Positions 37,524 through 47,651 of a stretch of 64,000 nucleotides of DNA are shown one piece after another. The position numbers and the translations under genes are program-made. Location of the stretch: contig NZ_CP144906.1 in NCBI RefSeq assembly GCF_036699995.1, positions 5,157,001 to 5,221,000 on the forward strand, in the 5' to 3' direction. Under the pieces are notes generated by a model. It was not told where the DNA came from. It worked only from the letters and a program-made list of their open reading frames with translations, and did not search any database. This DNA is from Clostridium beijerinckii. Lineage in GTDB: Bacteria > Bacillota > Clostridia > Clostridiales > Clostridiaceae. Position 1 is the first letter of the stretch. Each line of letters opens with the position of its first letter.

Positions 37524-37730
37524 TTATTCTTCTATTTTAACTACATCATAGCCTTCTTCTTCAATAGCTTCTTTTATTTCTTCATTACTATTTTCAGTTT
37601 CAACTATTGCACAATTATCCTTAAGCCTAACTTCAACTGAAGTTACCTTATCCAAATTTTCTAGTGCTTCCTTTACGTGAGCAACACAATGTTCACAACT
37701 CATTCCTTCAATTAATATTTTCTTTTTCAT
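37524..37730 (-). CDS. copZ: Copper chaperone CopZ, HMA domain
   Basis: A 68-residue heavy-metal-associated domain protein that carries Cu(I) in the cytosol and hands it to the CopA ATPase. The metal site is MSCEHC (Cys12, Cys15). The beta-alpha-beta-beta-alpha-beta order and the final GYDVV strand are typical. A GGGAGG ribosome site precedes the ATG. It lies 150 bp downstream of copA on the same strand, last in the csoR-copA-copZ series. Confidence 0.93.
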   Translation of the reverse strand: MKKKILIEGMSCEHCVAHVKEALENLDKVTSVEVRLKDNCAIVETENSNEEIKEAIEEEGYDVVKIEE

Positions 37731-37879
37731 ATTTATTACCTCCCGTTTATTAATGATTAAAATTTAGAAATCAAAATATAGATATTTGAAATAAATTTCT
37801 TCAAGCATCTAGATACAATTATCTACTACCTAAGAAATGTCCTAATATGCTATTTTTGCTTATCATCATATCTTATTGA

Positions 37880-40309
37880 TCAGGCTTTAAAATTTTTAAG
37901 CCTTAATGCATTTGTAAGTACTGAAACAGAACTTAAGCTCATCGCTGCAGCTGCTATCATAGGATTTAATAATGGACCTCCAAATACATGAAGTATTCCC
38001 ATGGCAACTGGTATACCTAGTACGTTATATCCAAATGCCCAGAATAAATTTTGTTTTATATTTTTAATGGTTGCTTTACTTAGTTTTATTGCTGTTATAA
38101 CATCCATCAAATCACTTTTCATAAGAACTATATCTGCTGATTCTATTGCGACATCAGTACCTGATCCTATAGCAATTCCAACATTAGATTGAGCTAATGC
38201 TGGTGCGTCATTTATTCCATCCCCAACCATAGCTACCTTCATGTTCTCTCCTTGAAGCTTTTTGACTTCATTAGCCTTGTCTTCAGGCAACACTTCAGCT
38301 AGCACTATATCAATTCCAACTTGTTTTGCTATTGCATCTGCAGTTTTTTTGTTATCTCCAGTAATCATAGCTACCTTTATTCCCATGTTATGAAGAGCCT
38401 CTATAGCTTTTTTGCTACTTGGCTTAACAGTATCTGCAACAGCTACTATTCCACTTAAAGTATTATCAACTGCTACATACATAGGAGTCTTACCTTCAGC
38501 TGCTAATCTATCACTTTCATCTGCTAACATAGCAATATCAATATTTTTTTCTATCATTAACTTTTTATTTCCAAGTAAAATATTTTTTTCTTCTATCTTA
38601 ACTTCTATTCCATGTCCTGGAATTGCATTGAATTGTTGAATTTCTTTAAGTTCCAAGTTCTTGTCATTTGCTTCTTTAACAATTGCTTCTCCTAACGGAT
38701 GCTCTGAACCTTTCTCACTACTTGCAGCTAAAATTAATATCTCATCTTCTGAAATTCCATTTGTTATTATATCTGTAACTACTGGTTTTCCTTCTGTTAT
38801 AGTCCCAGTTTTATCAAATACAATAGTTTTTATACTATGAGTAGTTTCTAATGCTTCTCCACCTTTAATTAACACACCATTCTCTGCACCTTTACCTGTT
38901 CCAACCATTATTGCAGTTGGAGTTGCAAGACCTAATGCACATGGACAAGCTATAACTAGTACTGCAATAAATATTGTTAGAGAGAATATTGTTGTTTCTC
39001 CTGAAATTAACCATCCTATTGAGGCTATTATTGCTAGCATTATAACTATTGGCACAAAATATGCTGATATAACATCTGCAAGTTTAGCTATTGGAGCTTT
39101 AGATCCTTGTGCTTCTTCAACTAACCTAACTATTTGCGCAAGAGCAGTATCTTTTCCAACCTTAGTTGCTTTATACTTTATAAATCCAGTTTTATTGATA
39201 CTTGCTCCAATTACGCTGCTTCCTACTATCTTTTCTACTGGAATACTTTCTCCTGTAAGCATTGATTCATCAATAGATGTACTACCATCAATAATTTCCC
39301 CATCTACAGGTACCTTTTCACCTGGTTTAACTAATACTATATCACCAACAATTACTTCTTCTATAGGTATTGTAATTTCAGCATTATTTCTTATTATTGT
39401 TGCAGTTTTAGGTGCTAACCCCATTAGTGCTTTAATAGCTTGTGATGTTCTTCCTTTTGAAACTGCCTCCAGATATTTTCCAAGCGTTATTAAAGTTAAA
39501 ATGACTGCTGCTGACTCAAAATATAAGTGCATAGCATATTCAGTTTCACCTATTTGTATTTTATAAATTCCAAATATTCCATATAAAACAGCTGCTAAAG
39601 TACTTATAGCTATCAACGAATCCATATTAGGACTTAGTTTAAATAAATTCTTTATACCAATTAGATAAAACTTATATCCAGCTATCATTACAGGTATTGT
39701 TAATACTAATTGAATCACAGCAAAATTTAATGGATTCATCATAGAATCAATAATATATGGAAGAGGCATACCTAACATATGTCCCATAGTTATTACTAAA
39801 AGCGGAATTGCAAATATTAGAGATGCAATAAATCTCCTTAATAACAATTGACTTGCCTCTAGTTTTTTCTTTTCTTGAACTTGCTCTTCTTCCTTAATTA
39901 GCTTATACCCTGCTTTATCTACGGCAGTTTTAATTTCACTATATCCAATTTCATCTTCATCTATATTTATAGTCAACTTTTCTGTTGCTAAATTAACAAC
40001 AGAATCTTGAACTCCATTAAGCTTTTTAGTAACTCTCTCAACTCTACTTGCACACGCTGAACATGTCATTCCTTCAACTTTAAAAGTATAAGTCTTCATA
40101 TTCTTCTTAACACCGTAACCGGCTTTAACTACGGTTGCTTCTATATTTTCATTATTAAGTTTGTTTTCATCAAACTCTACATTCAGTGTTTCTGCTGCAA
40201 AGTTAACACTTGCACTATTTACGCCTTCTAACTTTTTAACAAATCTTTCAACTCTATTTGCACATGCTGAGCATGTCATTCCTTCAATTTTAAATGCTTT
40301 TTTATTCAT
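37880..40309 (-). CDS. copA: Copper-exporting P-type ATPase CopA
   Basis: Membrane pump that exports Cu(I) at the cost of ATP. 809 residues. Two N-terminal HMA domains carry MTCSACANR and MTCSACASR. About eight membrane helices follow, with the transport-site motif [14 protein letters not shown]. The actuator has TGES, the phosphorylation site is DKTGT, the nucleotide domain has [10 protein letters not shown], and the hinge is [10 protein letters not shown]. The CPC and the C-terminal helices favour Cu(I)/Ag(I) over Zn or Cd. It lies between csoR and copZ, and should be induced by copper through CsoR. Confidence 0.95.
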   Translation of the reverse strand: MNKKAFKIEGMTCSACANRVERFVKKLEGVNSASVNFAAETLNVEFDENKLNNENIEATVVKAGYGVKKNMKTYTFKVEGMTCSACASRVERVTKKLNGVQDSVVNLATEKLTINIDEDEIGYSEIKTAVDKAGYKLIKEEEQVQEKKKLEASQLLLRRFIASLIFAIPLLVITMGHMLGMPLPYIIDSMMNPLNFAVIQLVLTIPVMIAGYKFYLIGIKNLFKLSPNMDSLIAISTLAAVLYGIFGIYKIQIGETEYAMHLYFESAAVILTLITLGKYLEAVSKGRTSQAIKALMGLAPKTATIIRNNAEITIPIEEVIVGDIVLVKPGEKVPVDGEIIDGSTSIDESMLTGESIPVEKIVGSSVIGASINKTGFIKYKATKVGKDTALAQIVRLVEEAQGSKAPIAKLADVISAYFVPIVIMLAIIASIGWLISGETTIFSLTIFIAVLVIACPCALGLATPTAIMVGTGKGAENGVLIKGGEALETTHSIKTIVFDKTGTITEGKPVVTDIITNGISEDEILILAASSEKGSEHPLGEAIVKEANDKNLELKEIQQFNAIPGHGIEVKIEEKNILLGNKKLMIEKNIDIAMLADESDRLAAEGKTPMYVAVDNTLSGIVAVADTVKPSSKKAIEALHNMGIKVAMITGDNKKTADAIAKQVGIDIVLAEVLPEDKANEVKKLQGENMKVAMVGDGINDAPALAQSNVGIAIGSGTDVAIESADIVLMKSDLMDVITAIKLSKATIKNIKQNLFWAFGYNVLGIPVAMGILHVFGGPLLNPMIAAAAMSLSSVSVLTNALRLKNFKA

Positions 40310-40462
40310 ACTTCACCTCTTTACTTATTTAGCATATACTTTAAAACTTACATTAAGTTCATTTTAACTTTACTAATCAATTTGCAACTTGTTCTCTATA
40401 TTTAACTAATTAAATAATGCTTTTATATTTTATTTAATATTATCAGCTCTTAATAATCAGTT

Positions 40463-40729
40463 TTATTTTGAAAGTAACTTCTCTAGAACTTTATTAAATT
40501 CTTCTATTTTCTCATCTGGATTGTTGTTATAACAAGCTTCTTTTACGCAATGGCGTAAATGACCTTGCAAAATCATTAAATCTGCTTTTTTTATTAAAGA
40601 TTGAACTGCCATCAATTGATTTGCAACATCTATGCAATATCTATCATCTTCAATCATTTTTATTATTCCTTCTATTTGACCCTTAGCTGTTTTTAAAGAT
40701 TGCAATGCTTTTTTTCTTTCTTCGCTCAT
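40463..40729 (-). CDS. csoR: CsoR-type copper-sensing repressor
   Basis: An 88-residue all-helical DUF156 repressor. The Cu(I) ligand set is complete: Cys32 in RYCIDV, His57 and Cys61 in GHLRHC. Known CsoR proteins leave DNA when Cu(I) binds, switching on copA and copZ. The start is ATG at 40729, just after GGGGGAGG. Longer in-frame readings would translate the operator itself, which overlaps the ribosome site. It is the first gene of the copper cluster. A nickel or formaldehyde-type sensor of the same family would differ in the ligand set. Confidence 0.92.
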   Translation of the reverse strand: MSEERKKALQSLKTAKGQIEGIIKMIEDDRYCIDVANQLMAVQSLIKKADLMILQGHLRHCVKEACYNNNPDEKIEEFNKVLEKLLSK

Positions 40730-40742
40730 TTCTTCCTCCCCT

Positions 40743-40759
40743 CCCCCTGTGTAGGGGGG
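40743..40759. promoter_or_regulatory. Candidate CsoR operator
   Basis: CCCCCTGTGTAGGGGGG is an inverted repeat of C and G tracts around a six-base centre, as in known CsoR boxes. It sits directly against the csoR ribosome site, so bound repressor should block its own expression. In such AT-rich DNA this G/C-tract palindrome is conspicuous. Confidence 0.7.
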
Positions 40760-40955
40760 TCTTATTAATTTCATTATATATTAATAAATTATTTTGTCAA
40801 TATTATTTCTAATATATTCTTACGGTTATCTTGCTCTTCTATCTATTCTTATACTCACCTTGAATACTCATTTTTTTATTCTAAGCACTTAACTTCACAT
40901 TCCCCTAATGCCGTGATAAGATAAAATGCTGGCTTTAACGTAGAATTTGCTAAAA

Positions 40956-40990
40956 AAATAAGCTCCATATAAAATGAAGCTTATTTCTGT
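40956..40990 (-). terminator. Terminator of the alpha-glucoside PTS operon
   Basis: Arms AATAAGCTCCAT and ATGAAGCTTATT (40957-40984) pair with one mismatch. A T run follows on the minus strand, just past the IIA gene. Confidence 0.75.
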
Positions 40991-40996
40991 AAATAT

Positions 40997-41482
40997 CTAT
41001 TTATATTCAATTATGGGGCTTTCTTTAACTTTCATAATTTCTCCTATATGAAAATTTAGAATTTCATGATCATTTAAATTTGGAATAATAAGCATTGTTA
41101 TATCTTCTATTCCTTTTTCTTTTAGGAGTTCTTTATCGAATTCTAAAAGTAACTCGCCTTTTTTCACGTATTTTTCTTCTTCACAATGCAAGTTAAAGCC
41201 TTCACCTTTCAAATTTACAGTGTCAAGTCCCACGTGAATTAGAATTTCTATTCCATCCTCTGTTCTTATTCCTATTGCATGCTTGCTTTCCTTCATTATT
41301 GTAACAATAGTCCCATCACATGGTGAAAATATTTTATTAATACTTGGTTTAATAGCAATACCTTCACCCATCATTTTCTGAGAAAACACTTCATCTTTAA
41401 CTTCACTTATATCTACGCTAACTCCATCTGTAAAAGCATATAATAATTTATTTTTGTTTCTTTTTAATATATTTTTAAACAT
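40997..41482 (-). CDS. PTS glucose-family IIA component
   Basis: A 161-residue soluble phosphocarrier that passes phosphate from HPr to the membrane IICB component. The fold motifs are SPCDGTIV, the accessory His in KHAIGI and the phosphorylated His in ILIHVGLDTV, with FDKELL near the end. It is the last gene of a three-gene operon behind the GH4 hydrolase (8 bp gap) and IICB. The IICB partner lacks its own IIA domain, so this protein supplies it. It starts at an ATG after AGGATAG. Confidence 0.93.
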   Translation of the reverse strand: MFKNILKRNKNKLLYAFTDGVSVDISEVKDEVFSQKMMGEGIAIKPSINKIFSPCDGTIVTIMKESKHAIGIRTEDGIEILIHVGLDTVNLKGEGFNLHCEEEKYVKKGELLLEFDKELLKEKGIEDITMLIIPNLNDHEILNFHIGEIMKVKESPIIEYK

Positions 41483-41490
41483 TCTCTATC

Positions 41491-42819
41491 CTACTTCAAT
41501 TCTGGCCAATATTCTTTATTAGCTTCAATCATATCATCTAAAATCTGTTTTGCTACAAATGCAGATGGAATTGTTTTATTCATGGTAAATGCCATAAGTG
41601 CTTTTTCATATGATCCTTCAATAGCAGCTTCAACTACAAGTTTTTCTGATGCTTCTTGTTGTTCAATTATTCCTTTATAGAAAGTTGGGATTTCTCCTAC
41701 ACGTACTGGTTCTGGCCCATCTTTAGTTATATATGCAGGCACTTCTACCATAGCATCGTCAGGTAAGTTTTTTATTGCCCCATTATTTTCTACCATAACT
41801 AAGTGTCTCTTTCTTAAATCAAAAGCTAAGCTCATAGCAACTTCAACAATAAATTCTCCATGCACTCCAGTAAAGAATTGTGTAAGATCAATTTGCCCTG
41901 TAGCATTATATTGATCTACAGCATCAAATATCTTCTTCTCTCTTCCTTCCATTACTTCATTAGCTCTAGTATGATTTTTATCTGCTTCTTTTACAATTCT
42001 ATCTCCTAAAAGATAATATTGCATATACGTATTTGGAAGATATTTAGGGAACATTTGCATTATGTGTTTAGCATTATCAAATGTATGAAGCCATGATGCA
42101 TCATTATGTCTTACTTCACTTCTTGAATCTGGAGGAATATAACCATGTTCCTTTACATATGCTTTTAACTCCTCAGTTTTATCTTCACCACTAACTCTAA
42201 TTTTTGTAAACCACCCAAAGTGATTTAATCCAAAATAATCTGCTTCTATATCATGTCTATCACAATCTAAGATATTAGCCATATTTCTCATAATTGCAAC
42301 TGGCATATCACATATATTTAAAATCCTTGCATTTGGTCTTAGCTTATACATAGCTTTTGCTACAATAGCTGCTGGATTAGAATAATTAACAATCCAATAA
42401 TTTTTATTTGCATATTTTTCACAAAAATCTATCATTTCAACCATAGGATATATTGTTCTTAATCCATATGCTAATCCTCCAGGACCACATGTTTCTTGAC
42501 CAACCACATCATATTTTAGTGGAATTTTTTCATCTTGTTCTCTCATCTTATATAACCCAACACGCATTTGAGCGAAAACAAAATCTGCATCCTTAAATCC
42601 TTCTTCTGGATCAGTTGTAAGAACAAGCTTTACATCTGGATCAAACATTTCTACTACTTTCTTTACTATCACTCCTACTTTATTTTGACGTTCCGCATTT
42701 ATATCATATAATCTTAATTCTGATATTTTAAAATCCTCTTTCTTTGAAAGTAAACTCTTTACAATCCCTGGTGTATATGTGCTTCCTCCGCCTACTATTA
42801 CTAATTTAAATTCTTTCAT
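41491..42819 (-). CDS. 6-phospho-alpha-glucosidase, GH4 family
   Basis: Cytosolic NAD+ and Mn2+ dependent hydrolase that splits PTS-imported phosphorylated maltose or sucrose-isomer disaccharides to glucose-6-phosphate and glucose. 442 residues. The Rossmann start is VIVGGGSTYTPG. The metal ligands are Cys170 in ICDMPV and His200 in GLNHFGWF. The CDMP signature marks the alpha-specific GH4 group (MalH/GlvA) as opposed to the CN[VI]P of beta-specific relatives. It lies between IICB and IIA genes, with GGAGG before the ATG. Its partner PTS fits maltose or related alpha-glucosides. Confidence 0.93.
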   Translation of the reverse strand: MKEFKLVIVGGGSTYTPGIVKSLLSKKEDFKISELRLYDINAERQNKVGVIVKKVVEMFDPDVKLVLTTDPEEGFKDADFVFAQMRVGLYKMREQDEKIPLKYDVVGQETCGPGGLAYGLRTIYPMVEMIDFCEKYANKNYWIVNYSNPAAIVAKAMYKLRPNARILNICDMPVAIMRNMANILDCDRHDIEADYFGLNHFGWFTKIRVSGEDKTEELKAYVKEHGYIPPDSRSEVRHNDASWLHTFDNAKHIMQMFPKYLPNTYMQYYLLGDRIVKEADKNHTRANEVMEGREKKIFDAVDQYNATGQIDLTQFFTGVHGEFIVEVAMSLAFDLRKRHLVMVENNGAIKNLPDDAMVEVPAYITKDGPEPVRVGEIPTFYKGIIEQQEASEKLVVEAAIEGSYEKALMAFTMNKTIPSAFVAKQILDDMIEANKEYWPELK

Positions 42820-42840
42820 TTTAATAATTCCTCCTTCATT

Positions 42841-44436
42841 TTATTCTGCTCTGTCTAATGCTTCATCTACTATTGTTCTAATTTTATTAATTGAAAGGCC
42901 ATATACAACTTGTATATTGTTTCCCTTTTTCACAACACCTGCTGCGCCTGTTCCTTTTAAAGCTTCTTCATCAATTAAGGTGTTATCTATAACATCCACT
43001 CTAAGTCTTGAAAAACAATTTTCTACTGTTACTATATTTGCTTTTCCACCTAATGCTCTAATTATTGTTAACGCTTTTTCATCATCGTTATTAGCTTTAT
43101 TATTATTTTTATTTGCTGATTTCATATCTTGCTTAACTTTTGCTGCATTCTCATTTAAATCAATTACAGCATCTGTATCATTCTCTTCTCTTCCAGGTGT
43201 TCTTAAATTCATCTTCTCAATCATAAATTTGAATACTAGAAAAATCACAACTATTTCAACTAATCCTACTAATATATACACAGGCCAATGAGTTTTGCCT
43301 ATACCCGCTGGCAAGTTTATTACTAGAAAATCTAATATTCCATTAGTTGCACATACTCTTACATTTAATAGGTATACAAACATTTGGAATAATCCATCAA
43401 TCACTGAATAAACAAACCATAATAATGGTGCCGCGAAAATAAATGTGAATTCTAATGGTTCTGTAATACCTGCAATTACTGCTGTTAAAGTTGATGGTAT
43501 TAATTGTGCCTTTAAATTACTACGCTTTGCTTTTTTAGCAGTGAAGTAAAATGCTAAGGCAACTCCAATTACACCAAAAGTTTTAACTAATCCATATGTT
43601 AAAAATCTTGCTGAATCAGGCATAATAGAGATTGTTGAATCATTAAGCAATGCTAAGAAAACTGGTTTTGCTCCAATTACATTTTGGCCATTTATTATCA
43701 TCTGATCACCAACTGCTGAATATAAGAATGGAGACCAGATTAAATGATGTAATCCTGTTGGAACTAAGAATCTATTTAAAAATCCATAAACAAACACTCC
43801 AGCTGCCCCTGCTGAACTCATAAATCCAGTAAGAGCTGTGATTCCAGCAGCTATTGTAGGCCATACATATGTAGTACCAATACTTAATATAGCTACTACA
43901 GGAATCATGATAACTAATACAAATTTACTATTACCATACGGAGCCATAGCGCCACTAAATTCTTTCTCTATATATTTGTTATGAACTATAGCTACTAGCA
44001 CTCCTAGAATCATTCCTAGAAATACTCCCATATCTGTAACATGAAATCCTAGTTGAATTGTCTGCCCAGTTCCATATAAAGCTGATGCTGTATCACCTTT
44101 AATTATTTTTCCAGATAGCTCTAACCACTTACTATTCGCACCTAAAAATAGAATATATGACATAATAGAAATGAATGCTGCTTCCGCTTTTTTCTTCTTT
44201 GACATCCCCATCGCTATTCCGACACAAAACAAAATGCTTAAGTTCCCCATAATCGGTGATAACATTCCATTAAAGAATTTTCCTGTTACCCAAATTGCTC
44301 CGCCTTCTTTTACAAACGTTGTATTAGTGAAAACTGCTGTTAATGCAATCAACATACCTACAATAGGTAAGAATAAGACCGGTCCAATCATAGCTTTGGC
44401 AAATTTCTGCATACTATTTAAAATCTTATCTTTCAT
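42841..44436 (-). CDS. PTS alpha-glucoside (maltose)-type IICB component
   Basis: Membrane sugar permease and IIB phosphotransferase in one chain of 531 residues. The N-terminal 400 residues or so form the IIC domain with about ten membrane helices and the substrate motif GITEPLEF. An Asn/Lys-rich linker follows. The C-terminal IIB domain has the phosphorylated Cys in VENCFSRLRV. It is the first gene of the operon; the linked GH4 enzyme indicates alpha-glucosides such as maltose as substrate. A GGGGA ribosome site precedes the ATG. Two ACATGT-cored palindromes sit upstream as candidate operators. Confidence 0.92.
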   Translation of the reverse strand: MKDKILNSMQKFAKAMIGPVLFLPIVGMLIALTAVFTNTTFVKEGGAIWVTGKFFNGMLSPIMGNLSILFCVGIAMGMSKKKKAEAAFISIMSYILFLGANSKWLELSGKIIKGDTASALYGTGQTIQLGFHVTDMGVFLGMILGVLVAIVHNKYIEKEFSGAMAPYGNSKFVLVIMIPVVAILSIGTTYVWPTIAAGITALTGFMSSAGAAGVFVYGFLNRFLVPTGLHHLIWSPFLYSAVGDQMIINGQNVIGAKPVFLALLNDSTISIMPDSARFLTYGLVKTFGVIGVALAFYFTAKKAKRSNLKAQLIPSTLTAVIAGITEPLEFTFIFAAPLLWFVYSVIDGLFQMFVYLLNVRVCATNGILDFLVINLPAGIGKTHWPVYILVGLVEIVVIFLVFKFMIEKMNLRTPGREENDTDAVIDLNENAAKVKQDMKSANKNNNKANNDDEKALTIIRALGGKANIVTVENCFSRLRVDVIDNTLIDEEALKGTGAAGVVKKGNNIQVVYGLSINKIRTIVDEALDRAE

Positions 44437-44539
44437 TTAAATATTCCCCTTCACTATTTTATAATTTTCTTTGGGTAATTACCTGTGAGAATAGGATATC
44501 ATTATTAATAGATATTGTTAATAGTTTTAAACGTTTCAG

Positions 44540-44571
44540 CAACATGTTGACTCAAAAGTAAACATGTTTAC
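44540..44571 (-). promoter_or_regulatory. Paired operator palindromes upstream of the alpha-glucoside PTS operon
   Basis: CAACATGTTG (44540-44549) and GTAAACATGTTTAC (44558-44571) are palindromes with the same ACATGT core. Their centres are 20 bp apart, two helical turns, as expected for two dimers bound on one face. They lie about 105-135 bp before the IICB start. The RpiR-family gene next door is the likely binder, by inference. Confidence 0.6.
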
Positions 44572-44584
44572 CTTTACACACAAA

Positions 44585-44622
44585 AAAGCTATCTCATTAG
44601 TTAACCTTGAGATAGCTTTATA
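44585..44622 (-). terminator. Terminator of the RpiR-family regulator gene
   Basis: Perfect 12-bp arms AAAGCTATCTCA (44585-44596) and its complement (44608-44619). On the minus strand it is followed by TTTTTTG. It isolates the PTS operon from the regulator gene. Confidence 0.85.
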
Positions 44623-44676
44623 TATATAATTTCGGTAAGTTTCCACATGAGTATGACTAGTTTGGATATCTATATT

Positions 44677-45402
44677 TTATAAATTACTCATTACCTTATC
44701 TAGCAAATATTCCATTACAATCATTACCCTAGCATAAAAATAGTTCGCGGTAAGATTTCTATCATCTAATTCTTTATCATCCAATATCATAAAATTTAAG
44801 GTTGCCTTTTTAGCCATGTGATTCTCTGGCTTACCAGTAAAAGTTATAATATCCAATTGATTTTTTGATGCATAATCAATCACTTTTGTTATACTTTCCG
44901 TTTCTCCACTTTTAGATATTCCAATAACTAAGGCGCCTCCTATTTGATTGCTGTCATATACTCCATAAGAATTTGTTTTAATGCATTTAAACCCAAGCAC
45001 TAACATCTTTCTCCAAAAGAAATCTGCAATCGAATCAGAGAATCCAGTGGCTGTTATGAAAATTATATCTTCTCTATGTTTAATTATCATAGAAATGAAA
45101 TCTTCTATTTTCTTATTTTCAATTTCTGATATGAAGCTAGTAATATCAGAGGTATGTTCTTGATTGTTTTGATGATTTTTTACTATGAAGTTTAGTCGAT
45201 ATATCATATCGACATAGCCTGTATAACCTAGCTTCTTTGATAGCTTTATTATTGTTGCCGCCGATGTATAATTAATTGTTGCAACATCTCTTACACCTTT
45301 AGTTAAAACAGAATCAATATTAGTTAATATGTATTGCAAAACCTGTCTCTCTGTTTCTGAGAGCTTGTAATTATCAGCTATTTTATAAATATCAAATTTC
45401 AT
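44677..45402 (-). CDS. RpiR-family regulator of the alpha-glucoside PTS operon
   Basis: A 241-residue protein: an N-terminal HTH_6 domain (NYKLSETERQVLQYI, then YTSAATIIKLSKKLGYTGY) and a C-terminal SIS sugar-phosphate-binding domain (FITATGFSDSIADFF, IGISKSGETESI). It should sense a phosphorylated sugar such as maltose-6-phosphate or glucose-6-phosphate and control the PTS operon that follows. The start is ATG at 45402, after GGAGGTG. A longer reading from 45507 would add 35 residues with no conserved sequence. MurR and GlvR are family examples. Confidence 0.85.
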   Translation of the reverse strand: MKFDIYKIADNYKLSETERQVLQYILTNIDSVLTKGVRDVATINYTSAATIIKLSKKLGYTGYVDMIYRLNFIVKNHQNNQEHTSDITSFISEIENKKIEDFISMIIKHREDIIFITATGFSDSIADFFWRKMLVLGFKCIKTNSYGVYDSNQIGGALVIGISKSGETESITKVIDYASKNQLDIITFTGKPENHMAKKATLNFMILDDKELDDRNLTANYFYARVMIVMEYLLDKVMSNL

Positions 45403-45472
45403 ATCACACCTCCAATATAATGTAATTACTTCATATGATATCATACTTATATCTTTATTACTTAATGAATAC

Positions 45473-45499
45473 ATAAAAAAATCCCTTAACGTAGGGATT
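45473..45499 (-). terminator. Terminator of the GGDEF/HD-GYP gene
   Basis: Arms AATCCCT (45480-45486) and AGGGATT (45493-45499) are followed on the minus strand by a run of seven T. Confidence 0.8.
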
Positions 45500-45587
45500 G
45501 TAATCAAAAATTGCAGCTTTCATTAAGTTACTTATATCTCACATCATGAATATCTTCTCTCTTATTATAAATTCCCAATAGATTTTA

Positions 45588-47351
45588 TTATTCCTCAATT
45601 TCTTCTAAGTATTCTATAAATGCCTTAACTATAATTGGATCAAATTGCTTCCCTGAACATCTTTTTAATTCTTCAATTGCTTCTTCTTTATTCAAACATT
45701 TCTTATAAATGCCATTGTTCGTCATAGCATCATACGAATCTGCGACACTAACAATTCTAGATACCAGTGGTATTTTCTCTCCCTCTAATTTAAGCGGATA
45801 GCCATTTCCATCCCATCTCTCATGATGAGCTAAAACACCTTTTGCTACATTATCTAGTTGATTTGAGGCTTTTACTATCCTATATCCCTTTTCTGTATGA
45901 GTTTTCACTACTTCAAACTCATCTTCTGTTAACTCACCCTTCTTAAGTAATATTTCTTCATTTATTCCTATTTTCCCTATATCATGAAGCTTAGCAACTA
46001 TTGTTAGCTCATCCATTACCGACATTGGAAGCGATAACTTTTCTCCTATCGCAATAGAATTTTCTAATACTCTATCTGTATGTTCTTCAGTTTCCAGACT
46101 CTTGGCTTCTAACCCCATTTGCAGAGAATACATTATAGAACTATTAAGACTGGTTTTTTGTAGCAACTTTTGCCTATATACCTTATCATCTGCTTCTTTT
46201 AATGCTTGATATATACTCTTATTCAAGCTATCCGCTACTGATGCACCTAAAGATATGCTCACATTGATTAAATCGTGCTTATACATTTTGCAACGATCAA
46301 ATATATTTTTAATAATGATTTCACATTCCTGTTCAGTTGTATTTTTACTTAAAATTACGAATTCATCTCCACCAGTTCTGAAAATCAACTGTTTTTCACC
46401 ACATACATCTTTAAGTGCTTGGGCTATTAATCTTAAAAGTTCATCGCCTTGATCATGACCTAGCGTATCATTTACTAATTTTAGTCCATTGGCATCCCCC
46501 ATTATTACTCCTACCGGAAGATACTCTTCACCTTGGAACTCTTTCACTTTTTCTTCAAAATATGTTCTATTGTATAAACCTGTTAAAATATCAGTAAAGC
46601 TTAATTGTCTTAATTTTTTCTCTGCTTCTTTTTTCTCAGTTATATCTAATACTAATCCTACAACACCTGAAACATCACCATTCTTATCGATTACAGGTAC
46701 TTTTACTGCTTCTGTATATATTTCCTCTCCATCTCCTGAGTAAAGTATTGTTTCAGCTTTTATACTTCTTTTATTTTTTATTACTTCATTATCTTCTCTT
46801 GAATATTTTGCAGCCAATTCTTCCGTTGGATGTATATCAATATTTGTCTTTCCTACTACTTCTCCTATACCATCCTTATTATAGAATTCATCAAATTGCT
46901 TATTTACATATACATATCTGCCTTCTTTATCTTTAAAAAATACTCTTCCTGGAAGTGTATCCATTACAACTTTTAATATGTTTTCTTGTTTCTCTATAAT
47001 CTTATCTTTTTCTTTTATAATATCTAAATTTGCATATATGCCAGCTACAGCAAATACTTTTCCCTCATCAATTAGCGGAACTATAGTAATTTTTCTGCGC
47101 TTTCCATCAAGGTACCCTTCTTCAGTTAATGGCTTTAAGGAGTTTATAACTTGATTGCAATATTTAATACATTCCTCTCTTACAACACCATCAAATATCT
47201 CTGCATCATTTTTTCCAATAAATTCTTTATTTATATCTTTATATATAGCTTTGTATTCTTTATTTACATATATAAATCTCAATTCAAGGTCTTTTATCCA
47301 TATAGGCTGTGGAAGATTATCTGCTAATGATTTAAATAGCTTGTACTCCAT
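45588..47351 (-). CDS. PAS-PAS-GGDEF-HD-GYP cyclic-di-GMP turnover protein
   Basis: A soluble 587-residue signalling protein. Two PAS domains (about 5-115 and 125-245) precede a GGDEF domain with an intact RTGGDEF motif (327-331) and an HD-GYP domain with HD at 456-457 and GYP at 517-519. Both the diguanylate cyclase and phosphodiesterase motifs look complete, so either activity is possible, set by what the PAS domains sense. No membrane helix is present. A GAGGAG lies directly at the ATG, with a second GGAGG 12 bases upstream; the spacing is unusual. It is monocistronic and separate from the chemosensory operon. Confidence 0.92.
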   Translation of the reverse strand: MEYKLFKSLADNLPQPIWIKDLELRFIYVNKEYKAIYKDINKEFIGKNDAEIFDGVVREECIKYCNQVINSLKPLTEEGYLDGKRRKITIVPLIDEGKVFAVAGIYANLDIIKEKDKIIEKQENILKVVMDTLPGRVFFKDKEGRYVYVNKQFDEFYNKDGIGEVVGKTNIDIHPTEELAAKYSREDNEVIKNKRSIKAETILYSGDGEEIYTEAVKVPVIDKNGDVSGVVGLVLDITEKKEAEKKLRQLSFTDILTGLYNRTYFEEKVKEFQGEEYLPVGVIMGDANGLKLVNDTLGHDQGDELLRLIAQALKDVCGEKQLIFRTGGDEFVILSKNTTEQECEIIIKNIFDRCKMYKHDLINVSISLGASVADSLNKSIYQALKEADDKVYRQKLLQKTSLNSSIMYSLQMGLEAKSLETEEHTDRVLENSIAIGEKLSLPMSVMDELTIVAKLHDIGKIGINEEILLKKGELTEDEFEVVKTHTEKGYRIVKASNQLDNVAKGVLAHHERWDGNGYPLKLEGEKIPLVSRIVSVADSYDAMTNNGIYKKCLNKEEAIEELKRCSGKQFDPIIVKAFIEYLEEIEE

Positions 47352-47651
47352 CTCCTCATTTTCCCTCCTTTGAATTCCAATCTGCCGTAATAATTCTCAG
47401 AAATGATTCATCATAATAATCTCTAATAAACTATTTGGAATATTTATGCAACTATTTCCTCAAATTTTACTAATTACAACCAACTTATCACACTTTGTAA
47501 TTTCTTTCAATCATTGCAATCATTTGTTAGGGACTTATTTTAAAAATTGAAATTCAATTTCTTTATTAAACTTAATCACTAGTAATGTAGCTTTAAAACT
47601 TTTAATTCTTTACTATATTACAAAATAAATATTTAAATTAAGTACCTTTAT

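Noticed and set aside
44521..44545. Catabolite-responsive (cre) site at TTTTAAACGTTTCAGC before the PTS operon
   Set aside because: The right half departs from the consensus at several positions.
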